Source: Neckera pumila (lineage: Eukaryota > Streptophyta > Bryopsida > Hypnales > Neckeraceae). Taken from it: a DNA stretch of 64,000 nt. Under the pieces are notes generated by a model. The model worked only from the letters and a program-made list of their open reading frames with translations. It made no database searches and was not told where the DNA came from. Each line of letters starts with the position of its first letter. Within the stretch, counting starts at the first letter, position 1. The stretch lies in assembly GCA_963969595.1 (NCBI GenBank), contig OZ018409.1:29649282-29713281 (forward strand), in the 5' to 3' direction. Both the position numbers and the translations under genes were made by a program. Below are positions 1 to 11,847 of this stretch, one piece after another.

Positions 1-385
1 TTTTCAAGGGTCCTTATCACCTCACATCATTCATAAGATGACATGTGGCACTTCTTTTACAAAAATGACTTAATGTATGCCGAGTCTGACTTTACATAGG
101 GTATTAGACACTACAAGAGAATGGGGTATTTTAAGTGAGTTTTTAAGTACAGTCCTAGACACAAGATTTGAAGTAATGACCTTTAAGGCAATTTTCAGCT
201 AAAATTTACTAGAAATATATGTATACTAAAAAATTCAAATGGTGTCCAAATAATGTATGCTATAGTGCATTGGATCCCCCTCTAACATAACCAAAAGATC
301 CAACAACAATAAAATTCAATACGTTTAATAATAATAGTAAACATGCTCAGTTGCTATTAGTTACAATTATCGGTGCACTTACCTT
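1..385. other. AT-rich spacer, no gene seen
   Basis: No open frame, RNA gene or clear repeat was recognised. The segment runs up to the left end of a small TTAA-flanked element. Confidence 0.5.
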
Positions 386-389
386 TTTA

Positions 390-949
390 CCCCTAAATGC
401 CCAAGGCACTTTAAAGTAAAATAAAACCTATCCAAATTTCTATTTTTGAAAAGTTTTTTTTTGAAGTTTAGTTTTAGCATCATTAATCCAATTTTGAAAA
501 TGATTGATTATGTTTTTTCTATTTCAAGATTTTGTGCAAGGGGGTCCATTGCAATCTTGACTTTCCATAGTATTGAGGGCTCTTGGAAATGACCCTTGAA
601 GTACACTAGATCTTGGTGAAAAAATCACAATAGAAATTCATTTTAAAAAATTATAGTGTAGATTTCGAGAAGTTATAAATTGATTGGGGTTGTACATGTT
701 ACGCCCTTAAACCTCATATTTTTTTGGTGACCAACATTTTAGATTTGACATGTGAAAAGAGGATGGAAAGACTTCAAATCACTTCAGAGTTTTAACACCC
801 TCATGATCAAACATAATAATCTTTTTATCCATAAGTGATCTTGTTGTGTTTTCTTTTGCCATGTGATCTCTAACATGTCCGTTTGAATTTGTACGGTTAC
901 AATTAAAAAAAGATTGATACAACTTATCAAAATGTTGGGCATTTAGGGG
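390..949. mobile_element. piggyBac-like non-autonomous element, copy A (560 bp)
   Basis: The left end reads CCCCTAAATGCCCAAGGCAC and the right end is its inverted partner, TTGGGCATTTAGGGG. The flanks are TTTA on the left (386-389) and TTAA on the right (950-953), so the target duplication is slightly decayed. TTAA targets with CCC/GGG ends are the hallmark of the piggyBac superfamily. The interior is clearly related to the element at 59241-59891, for example around 465-620. There is no transposase frame, so it would need a helper. It lies about 460 bp upstream of the PMI1-like start codon. Confidence 0.55.
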
Positions 950-1411
950 TTAATTAGTGGATAGAGGTGAAGACGACCATTCTCTCCCACAGGCCGGCCA
1001 GCTGTGAAGGCAAAGGCTATTCACGAACAGAGTTCTCAGCACTAACTTAGCCCACGCCGCTCACATTGTTCGAATTCCCAGACCCCTGCTGTTGGTTGCA
1101 ACATTCCCTTTAAACGCGAAGCTCGTAAATCTAGGATCCGCGCATGATCTAAAATCTATGATTCAACACATGAATTTCTCGATCTTCGGTTATTCGGAGA
1201 TTCCTATCCGAAATCTACCCCCGTCGCCCGATTGTCGTCTTCAATACACTGGCGATGGCGACGAAGGAACGAAGAACGAAGAGGAAGAAGAAGAGAGAGA
1301 GAGAGAGAGGGAGGGCATTGCAGTAAGGTAGTGCGAGAGCCGGCTATGGTGTCGAAGGCGGGAGGTATGTAGCGTGCTGTGTAGAAGCGTGTGAGTGGGA
1401 GAAGAGAAGAG
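950..1411 (+). promoter_or_regulatory. Upstream region and 5' leader of the PMI1-like gene
   Basis: The segment holds the presumed promoter and leader of the gene that starts at 1412. No convincing TATA box was seen. A purine-only GAA/GA microsatellite lies at 1281-1314; such GA tracts are common in plant 5' leaders. Short open frames here look incidental. Confidence 0.35.
1281..1314 (+). repeat. GAA/GA microsatellite in the leader
   Basis: This is an uninterrupted purine run passing from GAA/GAG triplets into a (GA)n tract, about 100 bp before the start codon of the PMI1-like gene. Purine tracts like this are frequent in plant core promoters and leaders, but a role here is only inference. 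Confidence 0.6.
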
Positions 1412-4400
1412 ATGGTGCAAACCACGGCAAATTCGTTATCGGCAGCAGGAGGTCAGGGAGGGCAAGTGGGAGGGCAGCTGTTGCAGGAATTGGAAGCTTT
1501 GAATCAAGCTCTGTATCAAGCCGGGCAGCAGCAGCAGAGTCTGGGAGGTCAGCTTCACGGCAATGTGTCGAAGCGGCAGTCGCGGCGTGAGAGTATGGCG
1601 GAACCGGAAGGAGGGGGGGACCGGGAGACGCTGGCCGGGTTGCTGAGATCTTCTTCGCACCCTAAGCCTCCCGTGCGAGGAGGAGCTAATAAGGGCGGAG
1701 TCGATGCGGGGGGCAAGAAGGGAGAGAATTTGGTAGCCGAGCGGAACGAGTTTGAGGATGATGAGGTGAGTGACGATAATGGTGATTTCCGACCGAAGCT
1801 GGAGGTGGGCGATAAGAAGAAAGGGCTGTGGAGCTGGAAGCCGTTTCGCGCGTTGGCGCATGTTGGACAGCAGAAGTATAATTGTTTGTTTACCGTGCAT
1901 GTCCACGGGATTGAAGGCTTGCCGGCTTCCGTGAATGGTCTTCGTCTTGGAGTGCACTTCGCCAAGAAAGATGATGTCGGGGTGCAGACGATGCCGTCTA
2001 GGGTTTCGCACGGGCAATGTGAATTTCAGGAGACGCTGCACACGAGGTGTAGCGTGCACGGCACGAAGAATGGCACCAAGGGGATGAAATGGGAGGCGAA
2101 GCAGTTCGTACTGACTGTGATTGCGCTGGACGTGGATGAGCTGGTGCTGGGGAGACATAAATTGGAACTTTCCAGATTGCTACCGGAAACGACTGAGGAT
2201 GATCCTGTAAAGCAGGACACATGGACGACCACGTTTAAACTCTCGGGAAAGGCGCAAGGGGGGACGCTGGTTGTCACTTTTGGCTGTGAGATTCAGACAG
2301 GGAGTGTTTCAGCTTCATCGAGTGCTAGATTCGGAGAGTCGCCAGTTCTACGGGCTGTGCGGTCGTTTATCAGCTTGCCGAACTCGGGGAATGCGACTCC
2401 TTCTAGATATGTTTCGGAGGGGCACTCCCCTACTATGTCTGAGCCTTCAGCTGAGTATCATGGCATGGAGCACTTGAGTCTTGATGACTTCAATCATGAG
2501 GGGATCTACAGAGGAAGTACGCATTCCGATCCCCATGCCGAAGACGCAGAATCTTATGAGGATGCGAATTTAGGGGAAGAAGAAGAAGAGGAGGAGGAGG
2601 AGGAGGAGGAAGAAGAGGTGGAATTCACTGTAATTGATAAAGGAGTGGAAGTCAGTACGATACTGGATACTGCTTCTGGCCGAGGTTATGATGCATTCGA
2701 ATCAGAGAATGCGGCAGATTTTGAAGAGAAGGAAGTTGATGTGTCTACTCAAAGGGAATTATTCTATGGTGAGGTTTCTCGAGAACTGGAGTATCGGTAT
2801 GAAGAATACGATAACGAAGGTATCCAGTTAACGTGAACGAGAGTTTTTAATTTTTTTCCTGTTTTATACTGAAGAACTACTTGACCTAATGTGCACTCAT
2901 TGGGTCTGTGGCGCATAAAGCCTTTTGATTACTTGGTATTGCAATGACAGTGTCGGCCTTAGTGTCAGTCAATGTAAAAATATATGTTGTTTTGCTAGAC
3001 TAGACTGGTAAGGCTCTTGAATCTTTTTATGCTGGATCTTCTGTGTCGCAAGCCTTGATGTATGCAATGTAGAGAGTTTTCTTATTTGTGAGAATCATTG
3101 TAATGGTTTTTGAAGATGTTCCCGTTAATTGTATAGATACGAAAGACGAGGCTCCTGAAGCTGTAGGAGGGGATCTAATTCAGGCGAAGGAACATGTAAA
3201 GCAAGTTGATGATCACAACGATTCTGGGACTCGATCAGAGAGCCTTTCTGATTCCCAGCTCGTGTCAAGATCAATTGATGACGAACTGGAGATGCAAGAC
3301 CTTCTGGCTGCTTTGGATGAACAAGAACATGAGACAGGGGGAGAGGAGGGTGCTGATACTTCGAATGACATAGAGGCGGAAGACTTTCAAGGTGGAGCTC
3401 TGCCTTACTCTCACGTTCTTGAAACGAGATTATTACCGACCAGGTTACTGAGAATATGCGCTCTTTTTTGCAGATGACATGACGGAGGAAGAACTTCTAT
3501 TGTTACTTCCTGGTGGGAATGAGTGGGAATCAGCTAAGAAAGTACCTCAAAGTAAGGGGTTGGAATCTGATGACGAATTTGATAATGTCGCGGGTGAATT
3601 TCTCAGCCTTTTAGAAAGTGAAGGACAGCCATCACCAGTACAACTCACTCATGACAACGAGCCAGACTCCCCTCGTGCTCTGATGTTTAAGCAGTTTGAA
3701 AAGGAGGCAATGATTGAAAGTGGTTTGGGGCTAAATATGAAAATGCCCGAGTTACTATCTTCTGAAGGGCAGTCTGAGGTTCCAGACCTTTACCTGGATG
3801 GTGTTCCCAGAGACCGTAGTGTTGAAGCTAGGCTGGAAAATGAACCTGACAGTCTGCCTACGCATCAGTATACCAATTCTGAGGACTTCAACAATTTAGG
3901 TAGCTTTTTCTGGCACGAGTCCTTACCCTCGGTTTGGTTGATTGGTACTAGAATCTTAGGTCCTATTGTAGATCTGATTGCTACTTACGTCGGATTCCCG
4001 ATTTTAGCGTTTTGTTAAGTCTTTCGACGTTTTTTTTGCATTATCGACTGTGGTCTGAAGTGTGGAGGTAACATCTATTTAATCCTCTGTTATCAGTCAT
4101 ATCATGGAAGGTTTTGTCTGGTGATGTGTAAGTTTTGTTGCAGCTGCTGCTCATGGAATTGGTATGTGTTCATTCGTGCTTTGCTTGTCAACAGTTTCTG
4201 AAGGTGTGCTCTGTGCAGGTTGGGGTAGTGAAGAAGATGTCGAATTGGCTTCTATAATGGAAGCTGCAGAATCAGAGCTTCAAAAGGCGACTCAAACAAT
4301 GCGCAGTAAGAATAGAGCTAAAATGCTTGAAGATGAAGAGACAGAGGCTCTCATGCAAGAGTGGGGATTAAACAAGAAAGTGTTCGAGGGGTCTTCTCGG

Positions 4401-6304
4401 ACATCCTCTTATGCAGATGACACCGGAAACCCCTTTGCCATGGTGTCCTTTGAGCCACCACCTCTGGGCTTTGGACTTGGTTCTGTTGTTCCTGTGCGAG
4501 ACGGGGGTTCCTTGATGTCTATGAATCCCTATAACTTTCAGACAACAAGTGGCAGCAACCTAGTCATGCAGGTGTCCAAGCCCGTTGTGGTACCAACGGA
4601 GATGGGAGCCCAAACATTGGATATTTTGCTTCGGATGGCATCATCTGGTATGGATGGAATGACGAATCAGGCCATGGTGACAATGCCCTTGGATGATATC
4701 ACAGGAAAAAGTGTGGAGCAAATTGCAAGTGAGGGGTTTGCTGCCTTCAAGGGGAACCAGCTGGGAAGTGGTGAATATGGGTAAGTTTTCTCATTCCACA
4801 CTCTACGGCGGTGTAGTACCAACCTCTGTCGTTGATTGAGGAGCCTTCGTAGAGCCACGACCTCAAAGTCAAGCCATCATGTACTTGATCTTTGCTCAAC
4901 TGCTTTCTTTTGAGTTTAGAATGAAGTCAAGATGCTCGTACTTAGGGCATTCTGTGAACACCAATTGGGTTGTCCCTGTTGAATGTTGAACTAAGCACTG
5001 TGGTTATCAATTACGATGACGTTAATGTATCTCAGTTTTTGAGTGGTGTTATGTGCAGGTATCCAGCTATAGAGGGCGGCCATGCACCTTACGGTCTGGA
5101 ATACCCGCAAGATTCTTCCCGTAGTCTTGGGGCCTTGAGTTCCCAAACAGGGTCAAGTTTATCGACACTATCAGGTCGCACAAACACGCGCAGAGGTAAT
5201 CCCAACCTTAGTGATGATACTTTCGCGTCGTTAGAAGATTTAGCGCCCGTGGCCATGCAAAAAATAGAAGCTTTGGCTTTAGAAGGCCTGAAGATACAAT
5301 CCGACATGGCTGATGAAGAAGCCCCTTATATGGTTGAGCCTTTCTCTAGGCAGGGAAGAATAGAAAGTGGCTACAGTACTAGAGCTGGAACGTCCGAAGC
5401 CAACTATTTGGAAGAGGCATCGAGTATGAATTTCCTTGATGACGGGAGCGCGGAAGATTCTGGAATCTCGGATGACTTTGCGATGGCCATATCCTTGGAT
5501 GAGTGGATGAGGCTGGATGCTGGTTTGGTTGATGAGAATGAGACCAAAGACGATACTATGGCATTAGTGTCTGCTCATCATGCTACTCATGGGGATATTG
5601 TACCTAGTAACTCGGGTAAGCAAACGGGCAAGCAAAAAGCAGATGGTTCGAACGACAAAGGCGGACACATGGGTAACACGATCACTTTAGCTATGCTAGT
5701 GCAGCTTCGGGATCCTCTTCGGAATTTCGAGCCGATCGGAGTTCCTATGATGGCTCTGGTCCAAGCTGAAAGAGTCGCTGTTCCGCCCATGCCTAAATTA
5801 AGATTTGGTAAACAGATTTCGCTGAGGGGGAATAATGAGCGTTACGATGATCCCCCAGCCCAACCACTTTTCAAAATTACGGACGTAACCCTTTCCGGTG
5901 TGAAAACTGGCGAGGAAGCAGCCACTGACAAGAAGAACCAAAAACAAATAGGATGGGGCAATCCAAAACAGCAGCAATCAGGGTCTCGCTGGCTTGCTGC
6001 TAGTGGAATGTCCAACAAGAACGCGAAGGCTCCAATCTCAAAGGCGAAGAGCATCCCATTGTCTCACTCAATGGCTCGTCCTATATCTCACCCCGTTCCT
6101 CCTCCAGTTTCTCACCCGGCAGCTCCCCCAGCAGCTCGCCCAGCAACTGCTCCAGCACCCACCAAATCTCCCAGCAAGATGGACTCTTTGTGGAGTCTCT
6201 CTGCGAAAATTACTTCCAGGTGGGGGGGTTCTCCGTCCGTTTCCAAGGTTCGGAACCCCGATGTTGTCATGTCGAAGACTGGTTGGTTTGGTAGGAGGAA
6301 ATAG
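1412..6304 (+). CDS. PMI1: PLASTID MOVEMENT IMPAIRED 1 (PMI1)-like protein with N-terminal C2 domain
   Basis: In Arabidopsis, PMI1 and its relatives PMIR1/PMIR2 act in light-driven chloroplast and nuclear positioning, probably at the plasma membrane through actin. Exons: 1412-2819, about 3116-3391, 3474-3899, 4219-4780 and 5059-6304; all phases match and give about 1,305 residues. Family marks: LLQELEALNQALYQ near residue 23; KKGLWSWKPFRAL near 135; an NT-type C2 domain at about 155-300 (LPASVNGLRLGV, VQTMPSRVS, LSGKAQGG); HGMEHLSLDDF near 350; a glutamate run at about 388-403 followed by FTVIDKGVEV; VRDGGSLMSMNPYNF; LALEGLKIQSDMADEEAP; VQLRDPLRNFEPIGVP; and a C-terminal VRNPDVV. The start is the first ATG; the frame is open seven codons upstream but without an ATG. 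The acceptor of exon 2 is the weakest point (3077 also keeps frame). PMI1 and PMIR1 cannot be told apart here. Confidence 0.9.
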
Positions 6305-6661
6305 CACAACTGTCTTGCGTTATCTAGTTTTGTCCCTGGAGGCAGTATCTGTTCCGAAACTGCTGTACCAAATTGTGACCTCAGGGCGTCAGTCTACACA
6401 GACGTCTGCAACGAAGCGCGCCTAAGGTGATTTTACCAGGTGTCTTTGCTGGGTGTTGCGGTTCTTATACACTGTTCCATCTTTTTCTGTAATTTTTTGG
6501 GAGTAGAAAATAATAGCATTCTTTACAAACTCTGATTCGTTAGGAGATTTTCTGAGCTATATTGATTTTGGTATTCAGCCTTGTGGGTCGTAAATATCGT
6601 ATTCGCCAATGCAGCGAAGCCCTCTGGAATGTTTTTAAGTTTTTTATGTTCCTGTCATTGA
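6305..6661 (+). other. 3' flank / probable 3' UTR of the PMI1-like gene
   Basis: This is sequence after the stop codon. AATAATAG-like A-rich stretches near 6508-6520 could help 3' end formation, but no clear cleavage site can be fixed by eye. No other gene is seen. Confidence 0.3.
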
Positions 6662-6899
6662 CTAGTGGAACTAAGGGGATTATGGGGTTTGAAGTTGGAT
6701 TAATGTTCAATCATTCACACGTTGGCCTGCGAGGAAAGTTGGCACCGGAGAGCTGCAGGAGTACAGGTGTTCCAAGTCTGACTTCAAGTTTAAGAGAGCA
6801 CAGCACTTTTTCCAAAAGTTGCATAGGTACAGGAATAATGTACATTGAAATTGTCAAGGATTAACTTACAAGCCATGTAAATCCCCTTAGTTCCACTAG
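6662..6899. mobile_element. 238-bp foldback element with perfect 19-bp terminal inverted repeats
   Basis: The left end CTAGTGGAACTAAGGGGAT (6662-6680) is the exact reverse complement of the right end at 6881-6899. No protein frame fits a transposase. No target duplication beyond the palindromic CTAG at the ends could be assigned, so the superfamily is open. It sits about 360 bp after the stop of the PMI1-like gene and could be part of its transcript. Confidence 0.55.
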
Positions 6900-7215
6900 G
6901 CAATGTACAAATTTCTTCTTCTGGTAAATACCGGTGTCCTTCCTTTTCTCGCTGCAACGTTTACGAATGCTTTTGGTGGTGAATATATTTTATTATTGTT
7001 GCATGGGGTTATTGCAATGTCTCGGAGTATGTATCTCATGTCTCTATCGCTATCATCATCACCTGGAAAGGGTTGGTGCAGCCAATTTACGGCTGAGGGA
7101 TTATTTCACAAGTTCTGTAGAATAGAAGAATACTTTGTTCATTGAATTTTTGTATACATCTTTTGTTAGTCCCAAATTGCTCGAACTAAAAATAGTAAGA
7201 TGCTGGCACTGCTTC
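6900..7215. other. Spacer, no gene seen
   Basis: Only short open frames without recognisable domains. It ends at the TTAA that starts the next element. Confidence 0.4.
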
Positions 7216-7219
7216 TTAA

Positions 7220-8148
7220 CCCCTAAAAGGACCAACATGCGTTTTTTGGCCGTATAGAAATTTTGGGCAGGTACGTGTGGCTAGAGATATCCATATTTGA
7301 GGCTGAAATTTTAATAGAAGGTGGGGGTGAGGAATATCTTCATGTGTATCAAGTTTCATGACATTTCAAAATATGAGTCAAAAGTTGTGACCTAATATGT
7401 TACTTTTTTTCGTAACTGGGCAATTTGGGCAAATTAGAAAAAATCATTTTTTCCAGAATTTTTTTTTTCAAATTGGTTCTCTACATTTATTTATACTTAA
7501 AAAGCTTTGAGTCATTCCATTTCAATCAATGAGTCACTGAAAGTTATGAGGGTTTTTGGTTTGTGGGCAATTATGGATTGTCTACTCTAAAAAAAACTTT
7601 AAAGTCGTTTATTTAACTCAATTTTCAATATTTTGGAAAAAAATAAAGTCCTAGGATGTAGATTGTTTATTACAACATTACCATCATTGGGATTGGCATT
7701 TTTAAATTCCATGATTAAATTTTTAACAATTTAGTATTTTGAATCGTTTTCTACTTCTTTCTACTTACTATTTTTTTCCTATATGTTGTACAATTCCAAA
7801 TGATGTGAAAATTTTCAAGCATATAGACAACTTGTTTAGGAAAGTGAATTCAAAGAAGCACCACCTTTATCGGCATTTTTTCATTGAAAAGTGAGCTTGC
7901 AAAGTGCAGCTGCCCGGTTTTTCATAGGATTGAAAAAATGGTTTTCAAAGCTTTGAATGCTTATATCTTATGATCCATGTGGTGGAATTTTCTGAAATTT
8001 TTACCACATGTTTTCAAAATATCATACTACAAGATCCTACGGTTACATGTGTCAAAAATTGTCTTTTTTTCCAAAAATTTGGTTGTTGTATTAGAAATGA
8101 TAGTTTTGGAGCGTTTTTGGTGATTACATAGTCATGAAACTTTAGGGG
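7220..8148. mobile_element. piggyBac-like non-autonomous element, copy D (929 bp)
   Basis: Intact TTAA lies on both sides (7216-7219 and 8149-8152). The ends are CCCCTAAAAGG and CTTTAGGGG. The interior lacks a long frame and is related over its whole length to 13496-14394 and 14991-15893, more distantly to 39780-40700; shared stretches include GGGCAGGTACGTGTGGCTAG near the left end and AAGATCCTACGGTTACATGT near the right. The perfect TTAA duplication and conserved ends suggest a relatively young insertion compared with its neighbours. Confidence 0.65.
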
Positions 8149-8152
8149 TTAA

Positions 8153-8407
8153 GTAGCAATTGTGGGATTTCGTGATCTTGTGTTCATGGGCGGCATACTA
8201 ATTGCTTTCGTACCAATTCAAGACTTCATGTTGAAATCCTACCCAATTTCGAACTACTACGTATAATTTAGAGTATAAATTAGGGTATAACTTAGTGCCG
8301 ACCTAAGCTTATGCCACAACACTTTCACAACAGCCTTCTGCTCAAGTCAGTTGCGTGCATGGGTGCCGACGTCTGCACGACTGCATGGATCCTATTTCAC
8401 CATTCAC
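8153..8407. other. Spacer between two elements
   Basis: No gene, repeat or RNA recognised. Confidence 0.4.
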
Positions 8408-8409
8408 TA

Positions 8410-9118
8410 CACTAAAATTGGTAAATAGTGTTGGGTGATAATTAGTGTTGTTCCCTGTTTTTTACCCCCAACACTATTTTCCAACTTATGTGTAAATAGT
8501 GTTGGGGCACTTAACTCTCGCCGTCAAAAAATTGGCCCTCCCTGGGAACTGAAATTTTCGCCTTTAAAAGTGTCAATGTTTGTTGCTGTGAAAAATCATT
8601 GTTGCCCAATTTGCTTCGACCGCGACTGCCTCATCTTGCTCGCTTGCCCGAAGCCTGCTTTATCCTATTTGTGGAGACCTTTGGACGATTGCCATCTAAG
8701 AGCTGGGGAGGCGGAGGGCTAAAAAGGAGGCTGGAGAGGCAGAGAGTTTAGAAGGTGGAGGGCTGGAGCTGGGGAGGAGGTGAAGAGCTTGGGAAGCGAA
8801 TAGCTGGGGAGGAGGCGGAGGGTTGGAGCTGGGAAGTTTGGAAGGCGGAGGGGTGGAGATGGGGAGGAGGCGGAGGGTTGGAAAGGCAGGGAGTTGGGGA
8901 GTTGGGGAGATGGAGGGCTGGAGAGGCGGAGAGTTCTATATTTTGTTGCCATCTAATACTAAATGCACTCTTGTAAAAATGTTGAAATGATCAAATTTTA
9001 CTATAGAGCTAAAATAGTGTTAGAATGTGTAAATAATGTTTTAATACTAACCTTGCAAATTACAATTAGTGTTAGGTGGGACAATTAGTGTTGCCAACAC
9101 TATTTACCAATTTTAGTG
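8410..9118. mobile_element. 709-bp element with perfect 25-bp TIRs and TA flanks
   Basis: The left terminal repeat at 8410-8434 begins CACTAAAATTGG and is the exact reverse complement of 9094-9118. TA flanks both ends (8408-8409, 9119-9120). Copies of the subterminal motif TAGTGTTGG recur inside both ends. The CACTA start and subterminal repeats resemble CACTA/EnSpm elements, but a matching 3-bp target duplication is absent (CTA versus TAA), whereas TA would fit Tc1/mariner. There is no transposase frame. The core holds a purine-rich minisatellite (8704-8935). Confidence 0.55.
8704..8935 (+). repeat. G-rich minisatellite core
   Basis: Imperfect short units built on GCTGGGGAGGCGGAGGG and GAGGCGGAG recur across the stretch. 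The strand is almost free of pyrimidine runs, in contrast with the AT-rich surroundings. The low-complexity frames on both strands are products of the repeat and are not genes. G-run spacing could allow quadruplex folding, which is inference. Confidence 0.6.
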
Positions 9119-9133
9119 TAATGAAACACGTTA

Positions 9134-9391
9134 AATCCTGCATTTGAACTGAGACCCGCAGGGTGAAAATGCAAAAATTGGTGGGGGTAAAAGAAAAATC
9201 TTGCCACTATTTTGAGCCATATCTAGGGTTAGATGTTAATCTCTCCTAGCTAATTTGGGGCCTTTGATTGCAAATATGAATTCAAAAAAAAAAAAAATAA
9301 TAATACATGAAAAATAAAAAATTTCTGCATTTTTTTGGGGGGTAAAATTTTTGCGTTTTCATCCTATGGGTCCCAGTTCAAATGCAGGATT
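9134..9391. mobile_element. 258-bp MITE-like foldback
   Basis: The left arm at 9134-9179 starts AATCCTGCATTTGAACTG. The right arm at 9347-9391 ends CAGTTCAAATGCAGGATT, its reverse complement, and the arms pair over about 45 bases with few mismatches. It starts only 15 bp after the preceding element. No coding capacity; superfamily not assigned. Confidence 0.55.
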
Positions 9392-9580
9392 CAATGTCCT
9401 GCTTCACTAATTGCAAGCCACAAATTACAGACGCCCGTCAAAGCTTGGGACATAGGCGGGAAATGTACAGAGAGTCACTATTTTATAATTTTTAGGAACG
9501 CACGGCCATGCAATATACCTGGGCAAAGGTTTATTCATTATTCTACCATTTGAAGGATGCTTTTGGATTTTCATTGCAAG

Positions 9581-9735
9581 CGTGTAGGGAGTCCAAAGAA
9601 CCACAACAGAATCCAAAAGGACAAGAATAGTCTCTCCTAGGGACAACAATAGAGAAGTGTAGGGAGTCCTAAAGGAACTACAGTAGAATCCAAAAGGACA
9701 AGAATAGTCTTCCGCTATGGACAACAATGGAAAGA
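9581..9735 (+). repeat. Two-copy tandem repeat, unit about 76 bp
   Basis: The unit begins GTGTAGGGAGTCC and contains GAATCCAAAAGGACAAGAAT. The second copy, from about 9657, differs by a few substitutions and one or two single-base indels. It looks like a simple local duplication. Confidence 0.65.
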
Positions 9736-11843
9736 ATAGTCCGTGTTTTTGCTTTGACCATCTGGCATGTTTGTTTCTTTAATGAAAAATGTGTGGATGG
9801 AAATATGTGTGAAATACTCTTGAATTTCCAATTCTATTGCAATAAAAAAAAATTGTGAAATTTGATCAACTAAATATGTGCAATGACCAGAGGGTCTACA
9901 ATAGGGATACATACCTTACAATTTACCTTCATATGATCTTTTGGATGCTTGTTGGGCTTTTTCTAAAAAAATTGAGTGATCTTAGACTTGTCCAACTTAC
10001 CGATGTTCCTTCTTTTCAAATCGAGGTCTCATAACTCCTATACCCATAGTCCAAAGCAAAAAAGTTATGTTCCAGTGATGTGATAGCAAACTTGTGTCTC
10101 TCTAAAACAATTCAAAAATAAAGTGGAAAATTGATTTAGTAGGCAAAATCCATAATAAATAATTCCAAGACTTTAAACCTTCAGAAATTAAAGGTGTACC
10201 CTATTGATCAAAGACATCCCATGTGAAAGGGTTCATAATGCTACAACTTCACTATTAAACATGGTAATAAAGGCCGGAGGATATATATAAAAAAAAGTGA
10301 AGAATATATGTGAAACATCTTTATTAGTTGGAGATGGCCTAAAAATAAATAATTGAAAAAACTTCTAAACTAGATTTCTAAGTGAGGTCTTGTTACATAA
10401 TGAAAGCCTAAAGCATAGCAAAATATTTTTCCTAGTGATAATTTTCTACAATTTCTAAGATATTTTGGAAGTCACTATAAGTCTTTGAATTAATTTATCA
10501 ATTAAGAATGAAAGAGACATTTGCATATGGTAGCAATTGAGTTCTTTACATATTATTGATAAATTAAAATTGAAAACATCATGCAATTTTAAGAATTCTA
10601 AATTTAACATATGATTAATATAATAATAATAACATGACAAATATAACATAGGAAGAGATTCAAAGCAATGAATGTATAATTGAAGTAAAGTACATAAAAT
10701 ACAAAAATCACACATTCAAGATGAAATACTCTAATCTAGCTTGTAGAAGTTTTAAATATGTCATTTTTATGCTTGGAATATGAACAAAATAAAGATCTAT
10801 AATATACATAATTTATGCTATATATAATATATTATATTAATATGATAATTAATTTAGTAATCAATAATTAAATATCAATGACTCTTATGGAATGAATAAA
10901 ATAAATAAAGTATTCTTTTGATGACATAGGGTAGAACTTCTAGAGTGAAATTGTTATGATGTAGTTCTTAACCTTTAAAGGTTTAAACGATTTTAAGCCA
11001 AAAATATATTTCGTTAAATCATGTTCAAAGATCATTTTAAACTCTTTGTTTTCACATATTATTTTTGGAAAACCAACGGTAGAACCTTTAATTGCTTTGT
11101 TGAAGTATATCCACCAAAATTTACAAATTTGAAAACCTCACCAATTGAAAAAGCATGGATCTTGAATTACAAAATAAAGTTTTTTGATCCATCTTAATAG
11201 TAAAATTTCATCATTCAAATCTTTTATAAAAAAATATTTATGTCCTTCAACATTAAGAAATGGATTTTAATTTTGTCGTGGAAGTAAAGTTGAAAAACAA
11301 GTATGTATGTTTTTAAGTTTATTAGTAAACAATTCAAATTCATTCTTGATTAAAAAGAAATGTTAGGCTCTTACAAATTGATGGGAGGCACTAAATTGCT
11401 AACAATCCAAAAACATTCGTTGAACTTTTTAACTTTCAATAGTGAGAATGTTATTGTAGGCAATCTATACTTTTTGCTTTTGTTTTTTTCTAAAAATATA
11501 GGATTTGAGTCCAAAAATGAACATCAAATATAATTTTTTGAAAAGTTTGGTTGTTGTTGTATGTAAAACATACTGTCTAAGACTTTCTTATCAATAAAAT
11601 AGAATGTTTCAAATATATTTATGTACATATAATTAATATATTATGCCTAAAAAATCAAATCAAAATTTAAAAAATTCTATGCCCTTTATAGTAATCATCA
11701 AAATTGCACAAAACAAAGCTTGATATGAAGAAGATGGTGAATATAAACTACACAAAGAATATTTAAAAAATAAATTATAAAAACAAAAAATCTTTTAATC
11801 CATCCAAAACAATCCAATTTGGGTCAATGAAGTGCATTAAAAG
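9736..11843. other. AT-rich spacer, no gene seen
   Basis: Very AT-rich sequence with TA-rich microsatellite-like stretches near 10800-10860. No open frame with recognisable domains and no RNA gene was found. Confidence 0.45.
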
Positions 11844-11847
11844 TTAA

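Noticed and set aside
1436..2158. Open frame of 240 codons on the minus strand
   Set aside because: It is the antisense shadow of the first PMI1-like exon, whose plus-strand product matches the NT-C2 family.
8719..8976. Low-complexity proline/serine-rich and glycine/tryptophan-rich frames
   Set aside because: They are translations of the purine minisatellite inside a transposon and not genes.
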